DNA of 64,000 bases from Methylobacter sp. GTDB lineage: Bacteria > Pseudomonadota > Gammaproteobacteria > Methylococcales > Methylomonadaceae. Where the stretch lies: assembly GCA_028716975.1 (NCBI GenBank), contig JAQUOU010000002.1, positions 362,841-426,840 of the forward strand, in the 5' to 3' direction. Positions 9,701 through 17,153 of this stretch are shown here, piece after piece (the first letter of the stretch is position 1; every line of letters starts with the position of its first letter). Below the pieces are notes generated by a model. That model worked only from the letters and a program-made list of their open reading frames with translations. It ran no database searches and had not been told where the DNA came from. Position numbers and translations under genes: made by a program.

Positions 9701-9834
9701 AATCTTATGAGCTGGAACTCAGGCGGCTTTATAATAATGTATCGGATATGGGGCTTGTCTTGGGGGAGTCTTTTGAGCAGTATTGCCAGTCATTATTGCA
9801 GCCCATATGGGAAACTGCGCATGAGCGGCATTAA
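6706..9834 (+). CDS. recC: Exodeoxyribonuclease V subunit gamma (RecC)
   Basis: 1042 residues, slightly shorter than E. coli RecC (1122). The N-terminus MFILHSSNKTENLVAHL and the motif FLIQSQGMERWLSQQLA are the standard RecC start. Inactivated SF1 helicase-like motifs follow (for example FIFGLSTMPP, LFLLNPAQTFW, VLDLLEQPAVYPCFGL, IALLGMNDGEYP). RecC is the non-catalytic scaffold of RecBCD that splits the DNA strands and reads the Chi site. The reading frame appears intact to FEQYCQSLLQPIWETA at the C-terminus. Usually recB and recD follow directly; here the next gene is hps, so recC is separated from its partners. Confidence 0.95.
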   Translation: MFILHSSNKTENLVAHLVAVIESSPLASPFKKEVFLIQSQGMERWLSQQLASRFKVWGNYDFLFPSKFFSSQAQKVGLPVGDGAFERSLLLWRFEALLRRLEGDEFLPLRRYLTGENIALKRFQLAQKLAQIFDQYQMMRPDMLTEWERGRDLYQTETERWQKALWQLITVQIGNKHRGELWLDVINKLNSANEDAFSRQLPERIFIFGLSTMPPLFLSYLQALAKHCQVHLFLLNPAQTFWADLETKRPQANAGGFSGHPLLSTLGQQGREFQEMLLEQAQFDFEPESFEMNEARNNLQQLQNDILNNCLDGRSLQKDDSISIHSCHSRMREVEVLRNHLLEALENDPALELRNIVVMAPDIQVYEPFISSVFDDIQHAIADRSLRLNNSALDAFIRFLNLSQSRFGWQSVLDLLEQPAVYPCFGLSKTDLELVRHWVQDTGVRWGKSAEHRQELGLPGLNENTWQAMLNRLLMGYAVGNDDFVDDVLPYREIEGSSALALGGLHDFMHLLFKAGTELKQAKTLKAWGEQLYYYADQLLVDADPVERQQLNELLVELSDDLAAVHNDDVELQVIITWLEGTVEEHKSSVGFMRGQLTFCSMLPMRSIPFKVIALLGMNDGEYPNTATTPTFDLLAKNFRKGDRSRRADDRYQFLEILLSARQQLIMTYIGRSNSTNKIIPPSVVISELLGVLQDSYQLSSLITQHPLQSFSSRYFDGKAGLFSFSQADCETAEALSAPKPQAGIWWQGGISSEPQEIIDLNELFSFFRHPQRYFMQRQMGVRFNGIPTEADERELFNIDKLDSYSMCQEWVRESLNGGIISMKKLQAQGRWLSGVLGELEFERQQKAVNEFIEVIRAKNLGEPLDVLSIDLNISGYRLVGKLGNRYKNGSFFYRYADLKGKDFVCALLHHIIINQLQEQSTFLLSTDKDLVLLPEYCQSDHLIEFIKIYRLGQKQPDAFFVEPALAYIKQAHKLKSGSRAITSALDAAREHLAKSVEQSYELELRRLYNNVSDMGLVLGESFEQYCQSLLQPIWETAHERH

Positions 9835-10193
9835 TCATAAGTTTCCCTCGTTCTATTTAAATTAGACATGGTCTCAGATCTTTTTCCGGCAAATTCATTG
9901 TTCTTTGCGTAAAAGATATATGCCTTAATTAACAAGGCTATAGCATTTATGGTAAAGGCTTAACTTAGAGCCTGTATAGAAATGTCTCTTTCTCATCCGT
10001 ACCTTAAAAAACATCCATAACACGCTGATTGAGACATTAATTTTTATCAGCTTCTTCTTAATGCGCCAATCTTGGACATTAAGCATTAAGGATTGGGCAT
10101 TGACATTCGTCCCCTTTGTACTTTACAGTTATGATCGCAAAACAAGTATGTAACCAACTATAACAATTACTATAACCCTTCGGAGCACGTATC
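9835..10193. other. Intergenic region upstream of the RuMP cluster
   Basis: 359 bp between recC and hps. AT-rich, with no supported reading frame and no trace of recB. It holds the candidate hps promoter (10100-10129). Several short repeats of TTAAGCATTAAGGATTGGGCATT type (about 10053-10101) sit directly upstream of that promoter and could be regulatory, but no known operator is recognised. Confidence 0.5.
10100..10129 (+). promoter_or_regulatory. Candidate sigma-70 promoter of the hps-phi operon
   Basis: A perfect -35 hexamer TTGACA (10100-10105) is followed, 18 bases later, by TACAGT (10124-10129), which matches four of six -10 positions. Initiation would be near 10137, leaving a 5' leader of about 55 bases before the hps ATG. 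Sequence match only. Confidence 0.45.
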
Positions 10194-10835
10194 ATGGCAA
10201 AACCATTAATACAATTGGCATTAGATTCTCTAGATTTCGATCAAACAATAGGGCTTGCAACACAAGCAGCACCGTATGTTGATATTTTTGAAATCGGAAC
10301 GCCATGTATAAAACATAATGGCGTCAATCTAGTCAAAGAATTGAAAGCAAGATTTCCAGATAAACTGGTTTTAGTCGATCTTAAAACCATGGACGCCGGC
10401 GAATATGAAGCCACGCCTTTTTATGCAGCAGGCGCCGATATCTGTACGGTACTCGGTGTGTCCGGTATTGCAACCATTGCGGGCGTTGTCAAAGCGGCAA
10501 ACGCTCATGGTGCAGAAGCACAGGTCGACCTTATTAATGTTCCGGATAAAATAGAATGCGCCAGAGAATCCGCTAAAGCCGGTGCCCATATTATTGGCGT
10601 TCACACGGGTCTTGACGCTCAAGCTGCCGGGCATACCCCATTTGTTGACTTGAATGATATAGCCAGATTAGGCTTAAACGTCAGAATTTCAGTAGCTGGC
10701 GGTATTAAACAAGCTACAGTACAGGATGTTGTGCATGCAGGCGCGAACATTGTTGTTTGTGGTGCTGCAATATATGGCGCTCCTTCACCTGCTGAAGCTG
10801 CTCGTGAAATCCGCGAACTAGTTGAAGCCTCATAA
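10194..10835 (+). CDS. hps: 3-hexulose-6-phosphate synthase
   Basis: 213 residues, the normal length for this TIM-barrel enzyme of the orotidine-phosphate decarboxylase superfamily. It condenses formaldehyde with ribulose 5-phosphate to hexulose 6-phosphate, the fixation step of the RuMP cycle in the cytoplasm. Family motifs are visible: LALDSLDF (barrel strand 1 Asp), EIGTPCIK, VDLKTMDAGEYE (metal/phosphate site), GVHTGLD and VAGGI (phosphate binding). GGAG lies 9 bases before the ATG. The isomerase gene starts 1 base after its stop, so the two are translated together. This gene is the strongest indicator of a RuMP methylotroph. Confidence 0.96.
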   Translation: MAKPLIQLALDSLDFDQTIGLATQAAPYVDIFEIGTPCIKHNGVNLVKELKARFPDKLVLVDLKTMDAGEYEATPFYAAGADICTVLGVSGIATIAGVVKAANAHGAEAQVDLINVPDKIECARESAKAGAHIIGVHTGLDAQAAGHTPFVDLNDIARLGLNVRISVAGGIKQATVQDVVHAGANIVVCGAAIYGAPSPAEAAREIRELVEAS

Positions 10836-10836
10836 T

Positions 10837-11370
10837 ATGCATCAGCAACTTATAACAGAAAAGATTTCAAGTATTCTTGAAGCTACAGATGATTCCTATG
10901 ATGTAAGGCTTACCCAAATGCTTGATAACGCCAAGCGTATATTTATCGCAGGTGCGGGGCGCTCCAAGCTGGTCGGTAACTTTTTTGCGATGAGATTGGT
11001 GCACGGCGGTTATGATGTAAGTGTCGTGGGTGAGATTGTTACGCCGAGTATTAAAAAGGGTGACTTGTTGATCATTATTTCCGGTTCAGGAGAGACTGAG
11101 CAATTAATAGCATTCACTAAGCGCGCTAAAGAAATAGGCGCTGACATTATTTTGATTTCTGCGAAAAATGACTCGACTATTGGCGATATGTCAGATGCAG
11201 TGTTCCAGATTGGCCGTTCGGAGCAGTACAGTAAAGTGGTAGGCATGCCTATGGGGACAGTATTTGAGCTGTCGACATTGATTTTTTTGGAAGCAATTAT
11301 TTCGCACATCATACACGAAAAAGGCATTTCTGAAGAAGTGATGAGGTCAAGACACGCTAATTTGGAATAA
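10837..11370 (+). CDS. phi: 6-phospho-3-hexuloisomerase
   Basis: 177 residues from the ATG at 10837, one base after the hps stop; a TTG at 10822 would overlap hps and is less likely. It is a SIS-domain sugar isomerase that converts hexulose 6-phosphate to fructose 6-phosphate. Visible motifs are GAGRSKLVGNFFAMRL (sugar phosphate loop), ISGSGETEQ (SIS Ser/Thr loop) and the family C-terminus RSRHANLE. Together with hps it makes up the formaldehyde-fixing pair of the RuMP cycle. In some methanotrophs the two are fused; here they are separate. Confidence 0.95.
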   Translation: MHQQLITEKISSILEATDDSYDVRLTQMLDNAKRIFIAGAGRSKLVGNFFAMRLVHGGYDVSVVGEIVTPSIKKGDLLIIISGSGETEQLIAFTKRAKEIGADIILISAKNDSTIGDMSDAVFQIGRSEQYSKVVGMPMGTVFELSTLIFLEAIISHIIHEKGISEEVMRSRHANLE

Positions 11371-11377
11371 GCAAGCG

Positions 11378-11403
11378 GAACGAGTGGCAATGGTCACTCG
11401 TTC
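11378..11403 (+). terminator. Hairpin between phi and tkt (attenuator or mRNA 3' stabiliser)
   Basis: A perfect 9-bp stem GAACGAGTG-N8-CACTCGTTC starts 7 bases after the phi stop. It is followed by TAAATTTG, not by a true T-run, so termination may be partial. It could set a higher hps-phi level than tkt. Confidence 0.5.
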
Positions 11404-11492
11404 TAAATTTGTGCAGAATATTAAGCATCGAAAAAATTTCGTTGATTAAGCTTTAAACTAATTATAATAATTAACCAATTAAGGAGAAGAAT

Positions 11493-13493
11493 ATGACTTC
11501 GCGCCGTGAATTAGCGAATGCCATACGCGCTTTGAGCATGGATGCCGTTCAGAAGGCAAATTCTGGACATCCAGGCGCACCCATGGGAATGGCGGATATT
11601 GCCGAAGTTTTGTGGAACGACTTTATGCGCCACAATCCTTCTAATCCGAAATGGTCAAATCGTGACCGCTTCGTTCTTTCAAACGGTCACGGGTCAATGC
11701 TGGTGTATTCCTTATTACACTTGACGGGTTATGACCTTCCGATTGAAGAACTGAAAAATTTTCGTCAGCTTCATTCCAAGACACCCGGTCATCCGGAATA
11801 TGGCTATGCACCTGGTATAGAAACCACTACCGGCCCACTCGGGCAGGGGATTACCAATGCAGTGGGGATGGCAATTGCTGAAAAAGCGTTGGCAGCTCAT
11901 TTCAATAAAGACGGCCATAAAATTGTCGATCATAAAACCTATGTATTCATGGGCGATGGTTGCCTCATGGAAGGAATTTCCCACGAAGCTTGCTCGTTAG
12001 CAGGCACGTTAGGATTGGGCAATCTAATTGCATTCTGGGACGATAACGGCATTTCCATTGATGGTCATGTTGAGGGCTGGTTTACCGATGATACGCCTAA
12101 GCGTTTTGAAGCTTATGGCTGGCATGTCATTGCGGATGTTGATGGTCATGATGCTAATGCACTGCATAAAGCACTTGAATTTGCGAAAGCTATGACAGAT
12201 AAGCCTACCCTGATTTGTTGTAAGACGACTATTGGTTTTGGTTCGCCCAATAAAGCCGGTACTCATGCCTGTCATGGTGCGGCTCTAGGCCAGGACGAAA
12301 TTAATTTGACCAAGGCGGCGCTCGGTTGGGATCATGGAGCATTTGAAGTTCCGGCAGAAGTATATGCTGGTTGGGACGCCAAAGCTAAAGGAGCCAAATT
12401 CGAAAACGAATGGAATGATAAATTCACAGCTTATAAATCAGCATATCCCGAATTGGCAGCTGAATATGAGCGCCGTGTGGTCGGCGATCTGCCCAAAAAC
12501 TGGGCTGCAGACGCAGACAAATTTATCAGTGCTGTTAATGACGAAGCTAAAACCACAGCTACGAGGCTTTCTTCATTGGCTTCAATTGAAGGATACGCAA
12601 AGTTATTACCGGAATTTTTTGGAGGTTCCGCCGATTTGGGCGGCTCCAATATGACCGAATGGTCGGCTTACCGGCCTATGCGCGCCGACAAGCCGGATGC
12701 AAACTATATTAATTATGGTGTACGTGAATTTGGCATGTCTGCTATTTTAAATGGTCTTGCACTTCATGGCGGCGTAATTCCTTTTGGCGCGACTTTTCTG
12801 ATGTTTTCCGAATATGCCCGTAATGCATTACGAATGGCATCTTTGATGAAAATTCGTTCGATTTTCGTCTATACCCATGATTCGATTGGTTTAGGCGAAG
12901 ACGGTCCGACGCATCAACCTATAGAGCAGACTGCGACTCTGCGATTGATTCCCTTCATGCAAGTTTGGCGGCCTTGCGATGCTGTGGAAACAGCAGTCGC
13001 TTGGCGCGCGGCTATCGAACGCAAGGATGGGCCTTCTATCCTGATCTTTTCGCGTCAGAATTTGCCCCATATGCCTCGAACTCCGGAACAAGTCAAAGCT
13101 ATTTACCGCGGAGGCTATATTTTGAGTAATTGCGACGGGCAGCCGGAAGCTATTATTATTGCTACTGGATCGGAAGTCGAACTGGCCATGAAAGCGGCTG
13201 AGGCGCTAACATCTAAAGGTAAGAAAATTAGAGTGGTCTCAATGCCGTCTACAAATATCTTCGATACTCAAGATGCAGAATATCGTGAGTCTGTCCTGCC
13301 CTCATCTGTGACTATACGGGTAGCGGTAGAGGCTGGCGTGACGGATGGTTGGTGGAAGTACGTGGGCACCCAAGGAAGGATAGTAGGACTAAATCGCTTT
13401 GGGGAATCAGCGCCTGCCGGTCAGTTGTTTAAAGAGTTCGGCTTCACCGTTGAAAATGTAGTGAATAACGTAGAAGCAATACTTAAAATATAA
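11493..13493 (+). CDS. tkt: Transketolase
   Basis: 666 residues, the full length of bacterial transketolase. A thiamin-diphosphate enzyme that transfers two-carbon units between sugar phosphates, it regenerates ribulose 5-phosphate in the RuMP cycle. The TPP motif [13 protein letters not shown]...WDDNGIS (about residues 155-190) is present, as are the N-terminal [12 protein letters not shown] substrate His loop and [13 protein letters not shown] in the pyrimidine-binding domain (about 470-480). AAGGAGA precedes the ATG by 6 bases. It is separated from phi by 122 bp containing a hairpin, and followed by the two repeat-protein genes. Confidence 0.96.
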   Translation: MTSRRELANAIRALSMDAVQKANSGHPGAPMGMADIAEVLWNDFMRHNPSNPKWSNRDRFVLSNGHGSMLVYSLLHLTGYDLPIEELKNFRQLHSKTPGHPEYGYAPGIETTTGPLGQGITNAVGMAIAEKALAAHFNKDGHKIVDHKTYVFMGDGCLMEGISHEACSLAGTLGLGNLIAFWDDNGISIDGHVEGWFTDDTPKRFEAYGWHVIADVDGHDANALHKALEFAKAMTDKPTLICCKTTIGFGSPNKAGTHACHGAALGQDEINLTKAALGWDHGAFEVPAEVYAGWDAKAKGAKFENEWNDKFTAYKSAYPELAAEYERRVVGDLPKNWAADADKFISAVNDEAKTTATRLSSLASIEGYAKLLPEFFGGSADLGGSNMTEWSAYRPMRADKPDANYINYGVREFGMSAILNGLALHGGVIPFGATFLMFSEYARNALRMASLMKIRSIFVYTHDSIGLGEDGPTHQPIEQTATLRLIPFMQVWRPCDAVETAVAWRAAIERKDGPSILIFSRQNLPHMPRTPEQVKAIYRGGYILSNCDGQPEAIIIATGSEVELAMKAAEALTSKGKKIRVVSMPSTNIFDTQDAEYRESVLPSSVTIRVAVEAGVTDGWWKYVGTQGRIVGLNRFGESAPAGQLFKEFGFTVENVVNNVEAILKI

Positions 13494-13623
13494 ACAATAA
13501 GAGATGTGGAATAATTAATATTCCTTCTGGAGAAAGGGGAGATCATTGTAGAGGAATATGTGATCTTCTTATCCTGTACGTCGAGGTCTAAATCAGCTTT
13601 TTACGATTAATTAGGTGAACAAT

Positions 13624-14280
13624 GTGAAAAAAAATAATTTAATGAACGGGTTATTTGCAGGGCTGCTATTGGCAAGTCCTATTGCAGGTGCAGAACAATA
13701 TCCTGCCGCGGATTTTCAGCCAAAGATTATTTACCAGGATGAGAGCTACAAGCACAGTAAATCTGCGACAGCAGCAGACACAACAAGCGAACAATCCGAA
13801 TCCGAATCAGCTACCCAGGCAGATCCGCAGTACCCGGCAGCCCATTTCCAGCCAAAGGTACTTTATAAAGATGCCGATTATAAGCACAGCCAGTCACTAA
13901 CGGAAACAGCAGTAACTGATGGGAAAGCTTCACCCGAAGCTTCTTCCCAGTCAACAACTGAAAAAGCTGCCGGTAGCTTGAGTGAGTTTTGGCCTGGGAT
14001 AGTTATTTTGGCCTTGGCTGGCGTAGTCTACTTTAAAAAGCAATCTAAAGCTAAGGAAGCTGAGAGTAAGCCTTCAGTATCTTCGAGAGACTCGAGTAGT
14101 CTTACTGGAGTTGCCAAATACTTAAACCGGTCTTCAGGTACTGGAGTGGCTAAATATTTGGAAAAACAGGTTAAATCAGGCACAGGAGCGACAGGAGTTG
14201 CCAAATACATAGCAAGAAAAGTCATATCTGGAAAAGGACCTGCAACCGGAGTTGAAAAATACATGCGTGACCGGGGCTGA
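13624..14280 (+). CDS. Unrecognised exported single-span protein with periplasmic YPAAxFQPK repeats and a cytoplasmic GVxKYL tail
   Basis: About 218 residues. The GTG at 13624 is chosen because AGGTGA lies 5 bases upstream; GTG 13615 is possible. Predicted layout: signal peptide 1-23 (MKKNN... to AGA|EQ); two 21-residue repeats at 25-45 and 69-89 with consensus QYPAAxFQPKxxYxDxxYKHS; Ser/Thr/Glu-rich linker; membrane helix about 122-137 (FWPGIVILALAGVVYF); basic stop-transfer KKQSKAK; then four copies of TGV[AE]KY[LIM] at 161, 173, 190 and 208. By the positive-inside rule the tail is cytoplasmic. I do not recognise the family. It lies 130 bp after tkt and 2 bp before a second gene with the same repeat. 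Confidence 0.8.
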   Translation: MKKNNLMNGLFAGLLLASPIAGAEQYPAADFQPKIIYQDESYKHSKSATAADTTSEQSESESATQADPQYPAAHFQPKVLYKDADYKHSQSLTETAVTDGKASPEASSQSTTEKAAGSLSEFWPGIVILALAGVVYFKKQSKAKEAESKPSVSSRDSSSLTGVAKYLNRSSGTGVAKYLEKQVKSGTGATGVAKYIARKVISGKGPATGVEKYMRDRG

Positions 14281-14282
14281 TC

Positions 14283-15614
14283 ATGGGCCGGGATTACACG
14301 AAGGACATTGTTTTTCCTGCGATGGCTGGATTATTTTGGTTTGGGAAAAGACCTAAAGCTCAGGAATTACAGAGATCTCCTGTTTATTCTAATGTTGCAA
14401 GTGAGCCTACGGGAGTCGCCAGATACCTGTCTACTAGACCTTCTGCAACAGGCGTTGCCAAGTACCTGAAAAAAAAAGAAATATCTCCCATAACTGGAGT
14501 GACGAAATATATAATAAAGCAGTCAATAGCGGCCAGAGAAACGCTCCCGGTAACTGGCGTAGCCAAGTATATGGCAAAATCAGAGCGTGAAGGTTCGATA
14601 GCCAGCGGAGTGGATAAGTACTTGGCGAAGCAGGCCCTTATTGCAAAAGATAGGCCTGTATTAAGTGGGGTTGAAAGATATATTGCAAAACAGCTTAGAG
14701 TTGCAAGTGAAATCACTTTATTGACTGGGGTAGCTAAATATCAGGAAGAACAAGCTATATCTGCAAGAAAAAAGGCAGCTAAGGCTTTAATAGCCCGATA
14801 TTTGGAAGAGGAAGCAAAGACTGCCGCTAAAGCCAAAGAAGAGGAAGCTATAGCCTTAGAAGGAGAGGCAAGATTTCTAGAACAATCCATACCAGTAATA
14901 GAAGAGCCAGCCGCAACTGGAGTTGGCAGGTATATACAAATTCAAATGATATGGGCACGAAATCAACAACCCGTAAGCGGAGTTACTAAGTATCTGGCAA
15001 GGCAAATAATATTGGAGAGTAAAAGACCGCTACAATCCAGTGTGACTAAATATTTGTCTAAAAAATATGTAACTCCAAAAGTAAAACCCGTTTTAAGCGG
15101 CGTTGCCAAATATCTGGAAGAGCAATCTACCCTAGTAAACAAAAGTCCGGTTCATTCCGGCGTTACTAAATATTTGGCAAAACAATATGCAAATCCAAGA
15201 GTAAGATCAATTGCAAGCGGAGTTTCAAAATACCTGGCTGAGCAATCTCTAGCCGTTAAAGAAAAGCCAGTTGCCGTTATAGCTAAAGGATCTCAAGCTG
15301 GTTCGGCTGCATCTATTGAAACCAAGGCATTATCAGGTGTTTCCAGATACCTGGAGAAGCAGGTTTTGTCTGTAAAAGAATCATTAGCTGCAACGGCAAC
15401 CGAAGTTGAAGAGTTTCTTGAAGGTGAGTTTATTTCGGCGAAAGAAATTGCAACAGCTACCGGCGTTTCCAAATATTTGGAAACGCAGGTTATGTTAGCA
15501 AAAGAGAGGATAACCGGGGTTTCAAGATATCTGGATGAGCATGTTTCTGTAAATAAAAATTTAGCTTCCGCTGCTCAAACCGGAGTCGACAGATATTTAC
15601 TCAAAAGAGCTTAA
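14283..15614 (+). CDS. Unrecognised protein made of about 20 tandem GVx[KR]YL repeats
   Basis: 443 residues. A short hydrophobic N-terminal segment (DIVFPAMAGLFWFGKRPKAQE) resembles the membrane span plus basic flank of the preceding protein, so the two are probably paralogous there. The rest has 17 clear copies of [ST]-[GS]-V-x-[KR]-Y-[LIMQ], at residues 43, 56, 71, 91, 108, 128, 148, 212, 232, 252, 272, 292, 312, 351, 393, 411 and 433, and about three decayed ones (168, 193, 373). Many are exactly 20 residues apart. Unit consensus: [ST]GVxKYLxKQxxxxKxxPVx. Codons of the motif vary synonymously between copies. AGA and ATA codons are frequent. The function is unknown; a helical multivalent scaffold is an inference. 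It starts 2 bp after the previous gene. Confidence 0.8.
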   Translation: MGRDYTKDIVFPAMAGLFWFGKRPKAQELQRSPVYSNVASEPTGVARYLSTRPSATGVAKYLKKKEISPITGVTKYIIKQSIAARETLPVTGVAKYMAKSEREGSIASGVDKYLAKQALIAKDRPVLSGVERYIAKQLRVASEITLLTGVAKYQEEQAISARKKAAKALIARYLEEEAKTAAKAKEEEAIALEGEARFLEQSIPVIEEPAATGVGRYIQIQMIWARNQQPVSGVTKYLARQIILESKRPLQSSVTKYLSKKYVTPKVKPVLSGVAKYLEEQSTLVNKSPVHSGVTKYLAKQYANPRVRSIASGVSKYLAEQSLAVKEKPVAVIAKGSQAGSAASIETKALSGVSRYLEKQVLSVKESLAATATEVEEFLEGEFISAKEIATATGVSKYLETQVMLAKERITGVSRYLDEHVSVNKNLASAAQTGVDRYLLKRA

Positions 15615-16034
15615 TAATTAATCGAGGCCCAATTTATTAGGGATATTTATGTTGAAACCGAAAATGGAATTTAGGTTTTAATTGCTGACTTCCAATTAAG
15701 TAGGAAGTCAAGACTAATTATAATAGACTGTAATAGGAAATAAGCTTCTTAAGACACTAAGGCTTATACAAATCGAGGCAAAAAAGCACGTAATTCAATG
15801 AGTAAGTTGGTGAAGCATTTATGAATTGTTCATAAACAGGATGGATTTTCCCAGAGTGCGGGAAAGCTCTCTTACCGTCAACTGTGCATTTTAGCTCAAA
15901 TTCTGGTAGAATTGAACAGAACTTGTTTCGATGATTAATGTTCAGTTCTCGATTTAATTCGACGTTCGTTATTACTTCAGAACATGACGCATTTAAATGT
16001 CGATTTTTTATTTTAAAATAAAAAGGTACTAATT
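15615..16034. other. 420-bp AT-rich leader between the repeat gene and tal
   Basis: No reading frame is supported. It contains a perfect hairpin GACTTCC-N9-GGAAGTC at 15687-15709, not followed by a T-run, and a candidate extended -10 promoter at 15904-15912. This suggests that tal can be transcribed independently of the upstream genes. The rest holds nothing I recognise. Confidence 0.5.
15904..15912 (+). promoter_or_regulatory. Candidate extended -10 promoter for tal
   Basis: TGGTAGAAT fits the extended -10 pattern TGnTATAAT with one mismatch in the hexamer; no good -35 hexamer is seen. It lies 122 bases before the tal ATG. Confidence 0.3.
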
Positions 16035-17045
16035 ATGGCAAAGAATTTACTTGAACAACTCCGTGAGATGACTGTAGTAGTGGCTGATACAGGCGATATC
16101 CAAGCTATTGAGACTTTCAAACCTCATGATGCTACTACTAATCCTTCATTAATTACCGCTGCCGCGCAAATGCCGCAATATCAAGGTATTGTCGATGATA
16201 CTTTAAAAAATGCCAGAGAGACACTGGGTGAAGATGCGCCGGCGGCGCAGGTTGCTTCACTTGCTTTTGACCGTTTAGCCGTTTCTTTCGGGCTAAAAAT
16301 ACTTGAGATAATTCCAGGTCGGGTTTCCACCGAGGTGGATGCGCGTCTTTCCTATGATACTGAGGCCACTATTTCTAAGGGCCGCGAACTGATTTCGCAA
16401 TACGAGGCGCAAGGGGTTTCTCGCGAGCGGGTGCTTATCAAGATTGCTTCAACCTGGGAAGGCATTCAGGCAGCAGCTGTTCTGGAAAAAGAAGGTATTC
16501 ATTGCAATTTGACTCTGCTGTTTGGCTTGCATCAGGCAATAGCATGTGCCGAAAATGGTATTACCTTGATATCTCCTTTCGTTGGGCGCATTCTGGATTG
16601 GTATAAGAAAGATACCGGCCGCGATTCTTACCCAGCCGCTGAAGATCCAGGCGTTTTATCTGTAACCGAAGTTTATAATTATTATAAAAAATTTGGTTAT
16701 AAAACTGAGGTTATGGGTGCAAGCTTCCGTAATATCGGTGAAATTATGGAATTGGCCGGTTGCGATCTATTGACAATTGCTCCATCTCTTTTGGCGGAAT
16801 TACAGTCTACCGAGGCTGATTTGCCGCGTAAACTGGATCCTGAAAAAGCTGTAAAGGCATCTATTGAAAAAATATCTATGGATAAGGCAACTTTTGACCG
16901 TATGCACAAAGAGAACAGAATGGCTAACGACAAATTATCCGAAGGCATTACTGGTTTTGAGAAGGCATTAGAGTCCCTGGAAGACGTTCTTGCAGCCCGA
17001 CTGGCAAGCCTGGAATCAAAGGAAAAAATAAGTCATACAGCATAA
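16035..17045 (+). CDS. tal: Transaldolase (class I, TalB type)
   Basis: 336 residues, slightly longer than E. coli TalB (317). It transfers a dihydroxyacetone unit between sugar phosphates in the rearrangement phase of the RuMP cycle. Schiff-base Lys136 lies in [12 protein letters not shown]. The family signatures [12 protein letters not shown] (near residue 30) and [14 protein letters not shown] are present, as are [11 protein letters not shown] and [11 protein letters not shown]. The C-terminal extension ([12 protein letters not shown]) is weakly conserved. AAGGT precedes the ATG. A 420-bp leader separates it from the repeat genes and 108 bp separate it from fba. Confidence 0.95.
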   Translation: MAKNLLEQLREMTVVVADTGDIQAIETFKPHDATTNPSLITAAAQMPQYQGIVDDTLKNARETLGEDAPAAQVASLAFDRLAVSFGLKILEIIPGRVSTEVDARLSYDTEATISKGRELISQYEAQGVSRERVLIKIASTWEGIQAAAVLEKEGIHCNLTLLFGLHQAIACAENGITLISPFVGRILDWYKKDTGRDSYPAAEDPGVLSVTEVYNYYKKFGYKTEVMGASFRNIGEIMELAGCDLLTIAPSLLAELQSTEADLPRKLDPEKAVKASIEKISMDKATFDRMHKENRMANDKLSEGITGFEKALESLEDVLAARLASLESKEKISHTA

Positions 17046-17153
17046 AAAACATAGTGTTCCAGCCTGAATGACGGGGGTATTTATTTTTACCCAAGAGTTT
17101 TATGGTTATCGCGCATAATGTGAAAATAATATAATTACTAATGAAAATCTAAT

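Noticed and set aside
13690..13890. Recent exact duplication of the periplasmic repeat in the first repeat protein
   Set aside because: The two 21-residue copies differ at several residues and in many codons, so they are old and not a recent slippage product.
14384..14716. Leftward open frame with repeated IYLATPV-like motifs opposite the repeat gene
   Set aside because: It is the reverse complement of the GVAKYL coding repeats: the codons for T-G-V and K-Y-L read backwards give this pattern. It has no ribosome binding site or independent support.
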